NCBI GenBank assembly: GCA_022113835.1
Contig: JAILWY010000013.1
Span: 16,168,001-16,232,000 of the forward strand
Length of the DNA stretch: 64,000 bases
Origin: Atopsyche davidsoni
Lineage: Eukaryota > Arthropoda > Insecta > Trichoptera > Hydrobiosidae
Direction: 5' to 3'
Shown: one piece after another, positions 13,108 through 24,602 of the stretch
Position numbering within the stretch: position 1 is the first letter of the stretch
How the letters are laid out: each line of letters begins with the position of its first letter
Position numbers and translations under genes: made by a program
The notes under the pieces: generated by a model
The model's input: only the letters and a program-made list of their open reading frames with translations
What the model was told of the DNA's origin: nothing
The model's database searches: none

Positions 13108-16080
13108 CCTGCGCGAGCTATCGTCTCTAGTGAAACGATCGCTCGGCTTAGGACTCGATCGGTTCGCATCGGCTTCGAGTGGAAGCGGTCGCCGACCGTT
13201 TGACCTCTGGCTGGTATATTTTTGACATTTGATTCTAATTTATGTACTCCATTGCTAGCCCATTTTTCAAGATTTTTCAATGCTACGAATTGACAAATAG
13301 TTCAAAAATACAATCGATCGGTTGCCCCGCGCTTCCTCCGTCGCTCGAGCGAGACGGCTTCTCGCTCCGCGCCCGCACGGTTGCCCGCCTCTGCGCCTCG
13401 GGGCGGCGCTCCTACTCGTACTCGTGAAACTGAAACGACGTTTCCCGGGCCTACAATTATACTAATAAATTCAGTGGACAATAATGACAGATTGTTAGGA
13501 CAATTATTTAGTCATAACATTTACAAATAACACACTCGGAACATCCCCCCGGCCGGGCTCATCACGCTAGCCCGCGAGCGCATCGTGAAATAACGGTCAT
13601 CACCAGAGTTGTATAAATATTTGAGGCCGTCCCGTCAGCGGACACTCGGCCACGAACGGACCTATCACTTAAGGAAACCACTATTTTCCTTGTATTTTTG
13701 AATCACGTATTATTATTTTAGAGGTGATGGAATTTTTAATCGGGGTTATATCGAAAGATCGCTAAACAGTTCGGAATCTATTTTGATATTTTGATCAACG
13801 CTTAATTAAAAGTGACCGTGGAAAATTCTATTTTCGTTTCATTAGCCACCATAATGTTCCTAATTTAAAAATAATACAAAAGCGCCATCTGACAGAGTTC
13901 CCCGCAGCCGCTCCGCCGCTCCTCAGCTTCTCCGCGCCGGGATGGCGTCCTTCAATATGGAGTTCCGTTAGCCGAGTCTGCGATTTCGAGTAGAACCGAT
14001 CGTCGTTTTCCTCGAGGTTGCATCGAGGCGGGCGCCATGCGTGACGAGCCGCGATGTCCTGCGATCTTCGAATCTTCTCATTTAGCACGATGGGACAATT
14101 TGAGCGCGGACGTCCGCAGTGATCGATATCCGAGTTAGACTTCGGAATGAAAAAAGTATTATTGCAGTAACTGGAAAATTATGAATACCCACATTTGTTA
14201 TTATTTTTTCAAATCGATTTGAAGGTATCCAAATATATTGGATTTCCCCTCGCTATTGAAAACGTTGAGTAGATTTCGACGATGCCAAAGTGTTGGGTTA
14301 ATTTGGTAATTTTTAAATCTCGGCTTGATTTTACACTTCGAAAATATAAAAGGTCGCCAGTATATTTAGAAAACTTACAATTCTCAAATAGTACGACCGC
14401 GAACCTTTTTTTTTTTCCCCCAATCAGAACTAAGAAACCGCCAGGTAATCTTCCGGTTTCGGTTATCGAAGTGCCCCTTTCGGTCTACCCGATGGACCGA
14501 GTTCAGGGCGTCGCTGAGAATGTGTCAAACTTTGCTTCGACAGTTTATCCGGTACGCGCGAGCTCGGAAACAAACGCTCATCTTTGACATTTATTGAGTC
14601 TTGGACGACTTCCAAAACCTCACCGATGCCTTCGTCTAGAATAGCAGGCGGCGGCCGTTACCGCTCTAAAACTCGAAGCTTCAGTTTTTAGTTTGTGGCG
14701 AACAGGAGGGAAGGAAAAATGCTCGCGCTATTGAACGGTATTTATGAACACGTTACGCTCGATCGACTGTAAATGTTCCCAATCTGAGTAGAGTCGATCC
14801 GAACTAGTCCTCCAATATTGGGAATATTCTTAAAAAATATACGATCGTCTAGATTGCTCCCGGATTTGGTTGCATTTCATTTATGAGAACTAAAAGTACT
14901 TGTTCTTCTATCGATCGAATTCAAATAGGCGATCAAAAGTAAAAACTAAGAGAATGGCATTTTTTTTTTTTTACATCGATACAATTAAACTATAACATCG
15001 TTTTCCCAACAACAACAAAAAAAATACTGCATCCTATTTTTTTAACATTAGATTCTGGGCCGGAATCCCAGACTTCCAAGCTTCAACGTTCTCTTCGGTT
15101 CTGAGAAACTTGGCGGCGTCGACAATGCAATAAACGGACTGGGGCATGTTTGATACGCTCAAAATGTATTTGTGGTTTTTATCTTAAATAACTATCGTTC
15201 ACTAACTCGGTGCATTCAGCTACAGCTCACAACTAGAAGTATTATTTAGAAACCGTTTTCGAATGCCTCTGCAATGTACGTCGTAGATGCTCTACGCCAG
15301 CTTACTAAAATATTGATATGACTACATTTATTGTATTTTTTGCACTGAGTAATTGTGCTAGTTTTTAAATGAATAATAAAAACTAAGCATTCGCCGTTTA
15401 ACTCAGTTGTGATATTTGTAAGTAAACAAACAGAGCTAGCGAGCTTTTCATTCGGGAGGCAAGCGTTTCACCAACATCAAGGACTCCAGTAAATAATAAA
15501 TTAGAATGGAACAAAAAGCGTACATTATGTTAATCATTGAAATCCCACAAGGGCAATATTTTTTTTGTAAATAATAAAACAGGTGGTTCATCAAAAAACG
15601 TATATTTTTTCCAAACGGATATTGGTAATTTTTTTTAACCTTGAATTGCAAATTACAATGTATTTTAGGTTTTTCTTGCTGGGAAGCACCGAGGTACGGG
15701 TGTATATCATATTTTGTGTAAATATTGGGGGCAGCAAGCCGCTCTTGATTTTGTGTCACCCACATTTTCGCGTCACAAAAAAGTATCGCTTTGCACGAGT
15801 CGATAGAAAACTCGGTTCTGAATAATTTTGCACAGTTTTGCAAGTTACGGGCCCACGCGGTCGTCGACTCGTCGACAAGAGAGCGAGGCGGGCAGTTCAT
15901 TCGGGAATTGAAATTCTGAGCGGGACGACTAAGGAACGAACGAAAAGCTACCGATGATCTGTATCTATGCTACATTAGTAGGGGCGATATCGATTTTTTA
16001 GAACAGGATGTGAGGTTCTCAAATTCACTAATATAACCGATATGCGTATTTTTGGCCACGGTCTGAGTAATATTTTTTCA
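13108..16080. other. GC-variable region upstream of OR-1, no gene recognised
   Basis: Locally CpG-rich patches (about 13090-13440, 13550-13660, 13900-14080, 14440-14700) alternate with AT-rich DNA. Open frames here, including 150 codons on the minus strand at 15448-15900, have no recognisable domain. On the minus strand at about 15042-15152 a 37-codon frame (starting MPQSVYCIVDAAKFL) has coding-like composition but no identifiable family. The patch next to OR-1 exon 1 could be its 5' UTR or promoter. Confidence 0.35.
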
Positions 16081-16127
16081 TTCAAAATATTCAAATGGAA
16101 TTCCACCGAGTTTTAAAAATGTTAAAT
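16081..16127 (-). repeat. Dispersed repeat family, copy D (fragment of module Y)
   Basis: CAAATGGAATTCCACCGAG matches the middle of module Y, and the flanks diverge. It is a short eroded fragment. Confidence 0.5.
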
Positions 16128-16461
16128 ACACGATCCGAGTGTTAAAATAATTTGCCGCTAGATCTCGCCATGAACAAAACGCTACTATGTAATCTGTATA
16201 TATTTGCAAAATGCGTACAACATGTGCAAATCTGTCGTCGTTACCGCGCTGTCGGTACTTCGAGTTCAACTTCAACAAGTTGGGTTTCAAAGAAATGCGG
16301 GAGAAAAACGTTTAGCCAAGATGGCCGCCAAAACAACACGGCGGGTCGAGCCGCGGGCCCGCGCTTGCACGCTCCGCCACCGACCACCGCGAGCGTCACG
16401 GGCTCAGGTATTTATAGAAAATGGGGCAAGGCCGGCGGACGTACCTCGGCCCGCGGCCGCT

Positions 16462-16537
16462 CGCCACCCGCCACCCGCCACCCGCCACCCGCCACCCGCC
16501 ACCCGCCACCCGCCACCCGCCACCCGCCACCCGCCAC
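16462..16537. repeat. 7-bp tandem repeat (CGCCACC)n
   Basis: About eleven near-perfect copies of a 7-bp GC-rich unit. Open frames across it are proline/histidine/threonine repeats created by the array and are not genes. Confidence 0.9.
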
Positions 16538-16692
16538 TGACCGCGCACCCTTCAGAAATGCGAGATCTCTAAACTTGCAGATTAGCAAGATCGTACTAAA
16601 ATATCACTTCAATCAACGTATCTTTTGATTGAAAGTTTTTTTTTTAATTTGAGCAAAGAAAATACTTTTCATTGATAGCAATGCATCTACTA

Positions 16693-17975
16693 CGAGGGCT
16701 GCTATTTATATATCCGGAATAAAATAAAATAACTATCATTGACTATTAAATATGGTTTTATTGCTTTTCAAAATATTCGCCGTAATGATCGATGCACTTT
16801 TGCATTCGGTGAAACCAGTTTTCATAGCACTTTTTCCAATCGGAAGGCGGTATCTCCAAAACATGATTTTTGAATGCCTCAACGGCTTCTTCTCGGGTTG
16901 TAAATCGTTGACCACGTAATTTATTCTTCACGGTTGGAAACAAAAAGAAGTCGTTGGGTGCCAAATCAGGGCTATATGGCGGATGACCCGTTAATTCCAC
17001 CGTTTCACCCTCCAAATATCGGGTCGTTTGACCTGAAGTGTGACAGCTTGCATTGTCGTGATGGAGAATGATTCTGCGTTGTGGACTGTTCTTCCTAATT
17101 TCTGCAAAGACTTCTGGCAAACGAATGGTCGTGTGCCACGTCGAATTAACAGATTTACGATTTTCTAGTGGTACAGCAGCCACGTGTCCATCTATACCAA
17201 AAAAACAGGAGACCATTTGCTTCAAAGTGCTTTTCGCACGAGCAACTTTTGTCGGGTTCGGCTCATGTTGGAACACCCACACTGTTGATTGTTGCTCAGT
17301 TTCGGGGTCATAAATCCAGGATTCATCACCTGTGTAGATATTGTAAACAGCTTTTGATGCACCACGATTGTATTTTTTTATCATATTTTTGCACCAATCG
17401 ACACGAGCCTGTTTTTGATCTATTGTCAAGTTGTGCGGTATCCAACGCGAACAATTTTTTTTTGCAGCCAAGTGTTTGTGTAATATCTTATGTATACTTG
17501 TCATACTAATGCCCGAGGACGCCTCTATCTCTCGATATGTAACATGACGATCTTGCATTATTAGTTCACGCACTACGTCGATGTTTCGTGGAGCAACAAC
17601 TGATTTAGGCCGGCCATCTTTAATTTCGTCCGTGAGCATACGACGTCCACGATTAAACTCACTAAACCAGTGATACACAGTGGTCTTCGATGGTGCTTGA
17701 TCCCCAAAAGTCGAACCGAGTTGATCGATGCACTGCTGTTGAGTTAGACCACGTCGAAATCATAATAAATCATCGCACGAAAATTTTCTCGAGTTAAATC
17801 CATTGTGATAATGACACGCAATTTTTGAAATTGCGCCACACAATGAAAACAATTTATTGATTCATCGAAATTAACTCATTCTACAGCCAAAGAGTCCCAT
17901 TTTCAAATGTAATAATTACTTTTTAAATATTATTTATGTAGTGGCCGGTTCCGGATTCTTAAATAGCAGCCTATG
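16693..17975 (-). mobile_element. Mariner-family DNA transposon (mariner-1), nearly intact
   Basis: A 1,283 bp element with imperfect terminal inverted repeats (first 27 bp match at about 21 positions, sharing GGCTGCTATTTA and ATCCGGAA). It is flanked by TA at 16691-16692 and 17976-17977, the normal mariner target duplication. It holds one transposase gene on the minus strand. Length, TA duplication and DD34D transposase all fit Tc1/mariner. Good conservation suggests a fairly recent arrival. Confidence 0.93.
16758..17803 (-). pseudogene. Mariner transposase, single frameshift near the N-terminus
   Basis: The apparent start is the ATG at 17801-17803 (MDLTRENFRAMIYYDF). The frame breaks after about 16 codons near 17755 through a 1-base loss and then stays open for more than 300 codons from 17678 to 16758. 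Restored length would be about 348 residues, normal for a mariner transposase. The N-terminal helix-turn-helix region includes TTVYHWFSEFNRG. The DD34D triad is intact: D in YTGDESW, D in HHDNASCH, and D in SPDLAPNDFFLF with 34 residues between the last two. It cuts and joins DNA at TA sites. With one lesion, it is either recently dead or the lesion is an assembly error. Confidence 0.9.
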
Positions 17976-17977
17976 TA

Positions 17978-20196
17978 TATCTATTCCCTTTTTTTTAATA
18001 TCCAGGATTTGCCATCGATTAAAATAAGATTCTTTCTTTTTGATTCCGTTTGAAGAAATGGTCAATGGATACCAGCCGATTCAGCAATATTTTCAAAACA
18101 TTTATGATATTATTGGTAGAATCAGTACAACGAAAAAATGCAAAACAAAGTCGCTATCGAAAAATTTATAAAAAAACATCGTTTGTATTCATTGAAACGA
18201 CAGGCATCCCGACTAATGAATACCTCAAGTGATACTATATTTTTCCAAAAGCAGTTTCTTTAGGCCATCTTCACCAAGTCGCATTCTCAATTTGTTTTTA
18301 TTCGACTTCAATTGATCTAGGATTGGCACGCCGGTGGAGGTCGGGGCTACGGAGGGACGCGGAGGTTCCTCCGCGGTTTCCTCTAAGGGGTTCCCTCTCC
18401 ACGGTTCCCTCTACGCGGTTCCCACTACGCGGTTCCCACTACGCGGTTCCCACTACGCGGTTCCCACTACGCGGTTCCCACTACGCGGTTCCCACTACGC
18501 GGTTCCCACTACGCGGTTCCCACTACGCGGTTCCCACTACGCGGTTCCCACTACGCGATTTGGCCACACTGCGGCAGCCACGCAATCGATAATAGTCGAG
18601 ATCCTTCCGATGGCCGCGCGTCAGAAGCGCAGGGAGAACCGGGTCCTATGCAAGCCGCAACCTTCACCCTTGAAGATAGCGATATACGCAAATTTTCACC
18701 CCGGAAATTATTATTTATTTTTTAATCTGCTGCACAATTATTCAGACGTACAAATACGGAGTGTCAATTTATATTTACGCGATTTTCAAAATAGCCATTT
18801 TCTGTATCTGAAAAATGTTTAATTTAGCAAAGCTTTAAAATACAATTTGAAATGAAATGCTCCCCCTGGCCGCCCGGCGCACTCGGGGCCGAGTCCCCGC
18901 GCTACCGCGCCGCTACTAGTCGCCCCCGTATATCCAATCACACGTTAGCTTCGGATGCCGTCAAAGGAAATTAAAACATTTGTAGTTAAATACGCCAATC
19001 GCACTCGGGAACAATGAACCATGGTGATATCAGATTTATTTGTACAATTAATCATGTAAACACAAGCACGGAGAACAGCGCTATTTTCAACTGTTTTGTG
19101 TTTACATATATATTTATATTTATACGATACGGTCGCTCCGGTTCTGGCACTGAAAAATAGCAATAAAATGGGTCAGCTCTCCGAGCGAGACTATGAAAGA
19201 GTCGTTTAAATATTGACGCTGGAACCGAAGGCACCCTTCGATAGAGCTGAGGTAATTAAAAAATAGCTGCTGGCTTTTATCTCATTCCCGGGTAGAGATT
19301 GCATCAGCACGTGCGCTCTAAAGTAATTTTATAAAGATCTTTATCATTTTTCAGATAGTATAACAAAATATTTTAAAGACGGATCTCACAGTAGCTGCAG
19401 ACCTCCCGCTGGTAAAGTTGCGACATTCTACTTTAGCAGAGATTGTCAATCCTATATATTGACACAAACTCAGTTTTAGGACAAAATTGTTGGGACATAC
19501 GAATATATAAATACCTCTTAATTAAAATTTACAAGCGAAAGATGTTTGTATTTTATTATGGTACCTGACAATTATTATGGTCGAAATGCCTCATTTGTAA
19601 CCTGCAGGTTGATGCGGATTCGGGTATCGATGAAATGTTGAAGTTTCAGGTAAAAGCTCACCCGAGCAGTGTCGGCCGAGATGCGCGAGCCCCTGGCTCG
19701 GCGACTACTAATAGAGTCGATCGTTGCTCGAAAAGTTTTCCCGAAGATACGCCGATCGACAGCTTCCCGTCCCCGTCCCCGCCCTCGCTCCTGCCCCGCA
19801 TTGCATTATTATCTGTGGTTAGTTCTACGCTCCTCCGAGGATGACCATGAATTATTCATGCAGGGAAAAATACTTCCTCACAAAATAAGGTGAAATTGCC
19901 TATTTCAAAATGCGCAAGTGCCGCGATCTGAATATGAATGTGCTCTAGGAACACTCGTTGCCAATAAGCTTTTACGAAGTAATGTGGATGTACCGAGACT
20001 CGAGTGCGCGAGCTCAAAGGGAAAAGAAGACGTCAGCTTGAATGTTTGCATATTTTCAGACGACGGTTTGTTCGCGTCTGGCGCTGGTTGTAAACTTGAA
20101 CAGATAATCTGACAGAATGCTGTATTTTCAAATCGGTGCCAACTTTTTTATCTCACTCCCCGCAGTCGATTAACGTCACTCGTCTCTGTGTTTCAG
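17978..20196. other. Region between mariner-1 and the dlg1 L27 exon
   Basis: Apart from the 14-bp minisatellite, no gene is supported. GC-rich patches lie at 18840-18930 and 19660-19800. A 38-codon frame around 18058 (beginning MVNGYQPIQQYFQNI) has no recognised family. If the dlg1 L27 exon is spliced from an upstream exon, this is probably intron. Confidence 0.35.
18412..18557. repeat. 14-bp tandem repeat (ACGCGGTTCCCACT)n
   Basis: About ten near-identical direct copies, opened by a few diverged units from about 18370. The repeat-encoded frames are artefacts. There are no spacers, so this is a minisatellite and not a CRISPR-like array. Confidence 0.92.
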
Positions 20197-20321
20197 ATAT
20201 ACAAGAGTTCTATGAACTCACCCTCCTCGATGACTCCAAGTCGGTCCAGCAGAAGACCGTAGAGACAATCCGAATCGCCAACAAATGGGAGGTCAGCGCC
20301 GAAGCAGCGGCCCTCCAAGAT
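20197..20321 (+). CDS. dlg1: dlg1 alternative upstream exon encoding part of the L27 domain
   Basis: Acceptor TTTCAG and donor GAT|GTGAGT bound 125 nt that read DIQEFYELTLLDDSKSVQQK and onward to NKWEVSAE. This is the second half of the L27 domain of insect Dlg (the long, S97-type isoform). L27 domains mediate heterodimerisation with other MAGUK or L27 scaffolds. The exon enters in phase 1 (the D codon is split) and leaves in phase 0, compatible with the phase-0 acceptors downstream at 25160 and 27523. The preceding exon, expected to carry the first L27 helices, was not found between 13 and 20 kb and may lie left of the window. Confidence 0.88.
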
Positions 20322-21429
20322 GTGAGTATCGGGCCGGGAAACCTGCGGAGGCGAAATATTCCGCTCTGTTTGTGAAAGAGTATTCATATCGTCACTCGAA
20401 AGGCTCTCGCGGCTCGAAAGGTTTTTGTAGCGTACCCGGCGAAAAAAAATGCTGAATTGCAAAACGACCCGAAATAGATTTACTAAAATTGACCGGAAAC
20501 ACAATCTGTCATCCCGGTTTTTTCATTTTTAAAAGAACACCTCGCGAATTACTTAAATATTTCAATAGCCTTGCAAATTTATAATACACAAAAAGAACAA
20601 CCGAAACAATAAAAAATCTAGCATATGAACTCTCATTGCTATTTCAAGCAAACAATAAGTGAAATGAAAAGCCACGATGCGAACGAATCGATTGAGTGTA
20701 TTTTCATCTTATTTTAATACGCGAATCGTTCGCTTTAATCGTGAATTTTCGCTACGCGGCATTCCAAATGCCGTGATTATATTATCGCAATATTTACTCT
20801 CTGAAATGTTCACTTCGCTCTATCCGATTATTCGTTTCTTCCATCTTTTGGAACGACTCCGACATTTCACCCAAACTGAATATGTACTCAATATCACGCA
20901 TATCCAGATCAAACCGACGGTGATTCTGTCGTTGAATTATTCTTACTCATTTGTGTAGAGATCGTTTTCGCTTTGCAGTGAAAATATCATTTTAGCTATG
21001 AAAATAATGATGTCGAGGGTCTGAAGACCCGGCCGGCCGCATCGCGAGAGCCCTCGTCGAGGTCACCGGATGCCGAGAGACAAGGCGGGCCGACCATTCT
21101 ATGCACACAAGAACTGTCACAGACACTGTCGGTCGATACGACTACATCTTTCACAAAATAGAGCAGATTATTCCCACCCGGGTATCGATCGGCAGCTTAC
21201 AGGGATGTACTATTTTCAAGATCTCTCCCTACTCGACCGTTTCCTTTTTTCAAACTGTGCACGAAGTTATTGTTTATTTTCTGTCACTAACTCCTGAAAA
21301 AAAGTATACAATCGATACATTACCTGCCAAAATTTTTTGTCGCTGAAATTATTAACGTTTTAAAAAAAATGTTTGTTTTACGATTGGCTTTCAATTTTAA
21401 CACATATTTTGGTTATTCCTACTCCCGTA
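20322..21429. other. dlg1 intronic DNA, nothing recognised
   Basis: Mixed composition with CpG patches around 21020-21190. Open frames of up to 93 codons have no recognisable domain. Confidence 0.4.
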
Positions 21430-23880
21430 AAGACCAAAAATGAAAAGAAATAAATCTGCTTTTCAAAACCAGTACGCGCAAAACTTTTGCAATCGACCAG
21501 ACGCACTGACGGACGAGCGATCGCGCCGGGCCGACTCGAGCGTCCTCGACTTTATGAAAATTACCGATGCGAGCATTTGCAATCTCGAGGCCGAGTCGTC
21601 CGCCCCGAGCTTCCGGATGGACTTCTACCCGATCGATTTCATTCCGCGATGAAGCGTCGGACGGATCGCGCGGTCGTGCGATTCGAGATTCACAGTCGCG
21701 GAATGATCGTCGGAACTCGATTTTCGGTTTTTTCTCAAAGTTTTTGTCCAAGGCGATCGAGAGACTCGCGGCAAATGCACCTCAAAAAAACATCGAGAAC
21801 CGAATCGACCGCGAGTTTCGACAATCGCACTTCGTCGACCGTCAGCGATTGTCAAAAGTTTGAGCGTACGGAGAGAGCAGAGAGAACTGTTTTGTTTACG
21901 TTTTGGCCGCTCGCGCCCGCCATCCGCGGGTCACTGTCTCGTCGGGGCCAAGTCGCGCTAAGTCCTCCCCCGGCTCTCTGTTCGCAGGCATTCCCGGAGG
22001 AATCCTTCGCGCCTTCGCTGGCGCGAACTATTATCGGCAACTTTCAGGAGGAGAACGGCGCTGCCGGAGAATACGACCGTCAAGTTAGTTTTGCTTTGCT
22101 TTTGTTCGATTTGCGGCGCGGGGCCGCGGGGCCGCGGGGCTGCGGAAGGTCGGCGACATGTCGATATGTCCGGCGGCGTCCGGTGCCGAGCGACGCCGCC
22201 GAGACGCGGGCGTCAGAGCTCGCTCCGGCCCCCGCGCCCCGCGCCCCGCGCCCCGCGGACTCGCTGCACTTCCGCCGCGAGGGTGCTTTTTGCGCTGACT
22301 CAATTGAAATTCTGTCGCTCGCTCCCCTGGACTTTCCGTCAATTCCGAGCGGGCTCTCCTCTCGAAACGCGGTTCGGCATTCGGCGGCCTCTCCCTCGAG
22401 CGTCCCGGAGGGTCCCTCGCGACCCCGATCCGGAGACTCCGAGGGAGGGCCCCGACCGACCGGAGACTTACTCAGACCCTGCCGACTCACGGTCCCCTCG
22501 GTTGCAGGCCGGCGGCGCCCCGGGCAGACGCCAGGACGCGGGCGCGGACGCAGCGGCGGACGCGGGCGCGGACGCGGACCGGACGGTGAGTTTCCCAGTT
22601 CTCCTCCCGTTTCCCGTCGCCAGGGCGTTTCCCGTGCATGACAGCTTCGGTTCGACCGTTTGGAATATGTCGGTGGGTGGTTTTGTTTTGTGCGTCCGTA
22701 GTTTGCGAGTGCACACGCTTTTCGTTGTTTATCGTGAGACACTTGACACATTTTCAGCGACAGCGGCGGGAGCCCGGCCGGGAGCGCGCGGGGCTCGCCG
22801 CTCTCTCGGGGTCGGCGTCCGCTCCCTGCCGCGCGATCACCCCGTCTTTCACGTTTTTGGCACTCCTTTCACCGTACAATTGAATAAGTTTGCACAGCTT
22901 TGGCCACGGACAGCGTGAGGTGGTGTGGTGGTGGTGTGGTGGTGGTGGCGGTGGTGGTGGTGGTGTGGCGTGGCGTGGCGCGGCGTGCGGTGCAGCGTGC
23001 GGTCCTCGAGTTCCAGCGGCCGGCGCGGCGCCATCTGTGGGCCGCGGGCCGCCCGGTGCCGAACGCTACAAGTGGTCTCCGTCCGTAATGGCGGATGACC
23101 GTTCCTCCGCGTCGGGATAGCCTATTTATAACCTAAAATATACACGATGAAATTCGGGCTATGTGTACTTTAATTTTTTTAGCTCAGTGCGGAGTGAGAT
23201 CGTTTTCCGGACGAGATATTGTCAAACCCGTTTACTGGCATCGGATACGGTAAACTCGTAGGTACCTAACATTTAAAGCTGGTCGGTAGGTATGTTTGTC
23301 AATAAATATTTAACGAATTCCTTCGCGTTTGACGTTTGACGGTGTCGTTCTCCGTTTGCGAGTTTCATTTTCGGAATCGTGCATCAGATCGATATTTAAA
23401 AAATACAGTTCGCACTTCCTCGGCGGTGGTTCCCGTCGAGGCGATCGGTGTCTTTTGTCCGACGCGCCGTCGGCGAGAGCCCTCCTCGTCGAGGACCGCT
23501 TCGCGTTTCGGGAACTGACACCTCTGTTGAGGAGCGAGGTTTTCAGCTTTGCGATCGGAATCGGTCCCGCGACTCCCGCGTCCGCCCGGTCTGTCGGCTC
23601 GCGCGCTCGTCGGGCGAATGCGCGATGGTGATATTTCAAAATATCGGCTTTCGGAGTGTCGAGAGTGATCTCGAAACGCACCCGGTCGAAAATATGTCAC
23701 GATCTTCGGAGACGGCCGGTCCCCTGAGTCGCGTTTCTCGTGAGTCCGAACTGTTGGCGATCGCTCGCGATATAAACCTATTGTCAGTTTTTGCATTTGA
23801 TTTTGTACCGGCACAGTGGAGCGAAAAGCGATCTAGTAAATCACGGTAGCCGAGTATTTCTCGAGGAACGGGCGATCGTT
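21430..23880. promoter_or_regulatory. CpG-rich island, probable promoter/5' UTR region of the short dlg1 isoform
   Basis: About 2.4 kb with dense CpG (many TCGA, GCGG and CCCGCG strings), contrasting sharply with AT-rich DNA on both sides. It lies between the L27 exon and the start codon of the short isoform at 24603, where an alternative promoter is expected. Long open frames on both strands (for example 21487-22641 and 22080-22751) are a side effect of high GC and look like no known protein. The exact start site and any non-coding first exon cannot be read from sequence; GGACG|GTGAGT near 22585 is one possible donor. Confidence 0.45.
22919..22991. repeat. GTG/GGT-rich simple repeat with GTGGC extension
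   Basis: Tandem GGTGGT and GTGGTG units grade into GTGGC and GCGGC units inside the CpG island. The opposite strand gives a poly-His/Thr frame that is not a gene. Confidence 0.85.
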
Positions 23881-24602
23881 CCCCACTCGACGTGGTAATA
23901 TTTTTCTATTCGATAATATGAGGACGGTTTGCGTTTGTCTCTATTTGAATTTTGAAATCAACCCGGTGACGTTGAAATAGCCCGGCGAAGTCGCCGAAAT
24001 AAAATAGCGAGTCTCTAGTTTTTAAAATCGATTACCGCCTCTGGGTTCCGATCTCAATCTAATCTTGCAAACGGGTTTATCGGTTTAAATCTTATCCTTA
24101 TCTATTGACGATTACTATTAATGCGATCGAGCAAGTGGAATGTCAACGCTAAAGTGAGCGGTCAACGGTAAACTTAAACGTGTCATAATTGACCAAAAAA
24201 TATGCGATAGTGAAACTTAAAACATAACGAACGGCACAGCATGATCCGTCATACATAACGTTTGGGTTTTCCAATGGGTGCTGAGAGAATATAGTCTTCG
24301 TGGATTTATACGCATTAACATTGGCACGACAGGCATACCTACCTCTGTAGTCAAAACTCCAAACGCTTCTCGGTCTCCGATATTCTAAAACATCTCAAAT
24401 TCTGGTGAAATATAATTAGTATTGTTTTAGCTATGGAAAAGTTCTCCGGTGACTATTGGCAGGTTTTGGTGCGCTGCATGCTATAGACCGGAGTCGGCAC
24501 AGAAATGTGAGTTGTGACTAACACGCATGCCATCACCTGTGCTGAAGGTTCTGCGGCTTGTTGTGGGTTATGTAATATATCTGCTCTCTCATCCTCATCA
24601 TC
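23881..24602. other. Region upstream of the dlg1 short-isoform start
   Basis: AT-rich transition between the CpG island and the start codon. It probably holds intron and 5' UTR. No additional coding exon was recognised. Confidence 0.4.

Noticed and set aside
15448..15900. 150-codon minus-strand frame
   Set aside because: No recognisable family, no splice-consistent neighbours, and AT-rich composition in its second half.
18412..18557. CRISPR-like direct repeats
   Set aside because: No spacers between the 14-bp units, and the host is a eukaryote.
18323..18822. 162-codon frame with repeated PLRGSHYAVPTTRF
   Set aside because: Produced by the 14-bp tandem repeat cycling through frames.
21487..22641. 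384-codon open frame on the plus strand, overlapped by 223 codons on the minus strand
   Set aside because: It lies in a CpG-rich island where stops are rare. Composition is Arg/Pro/Ser-rich on both strands, with no domain or splice logic.
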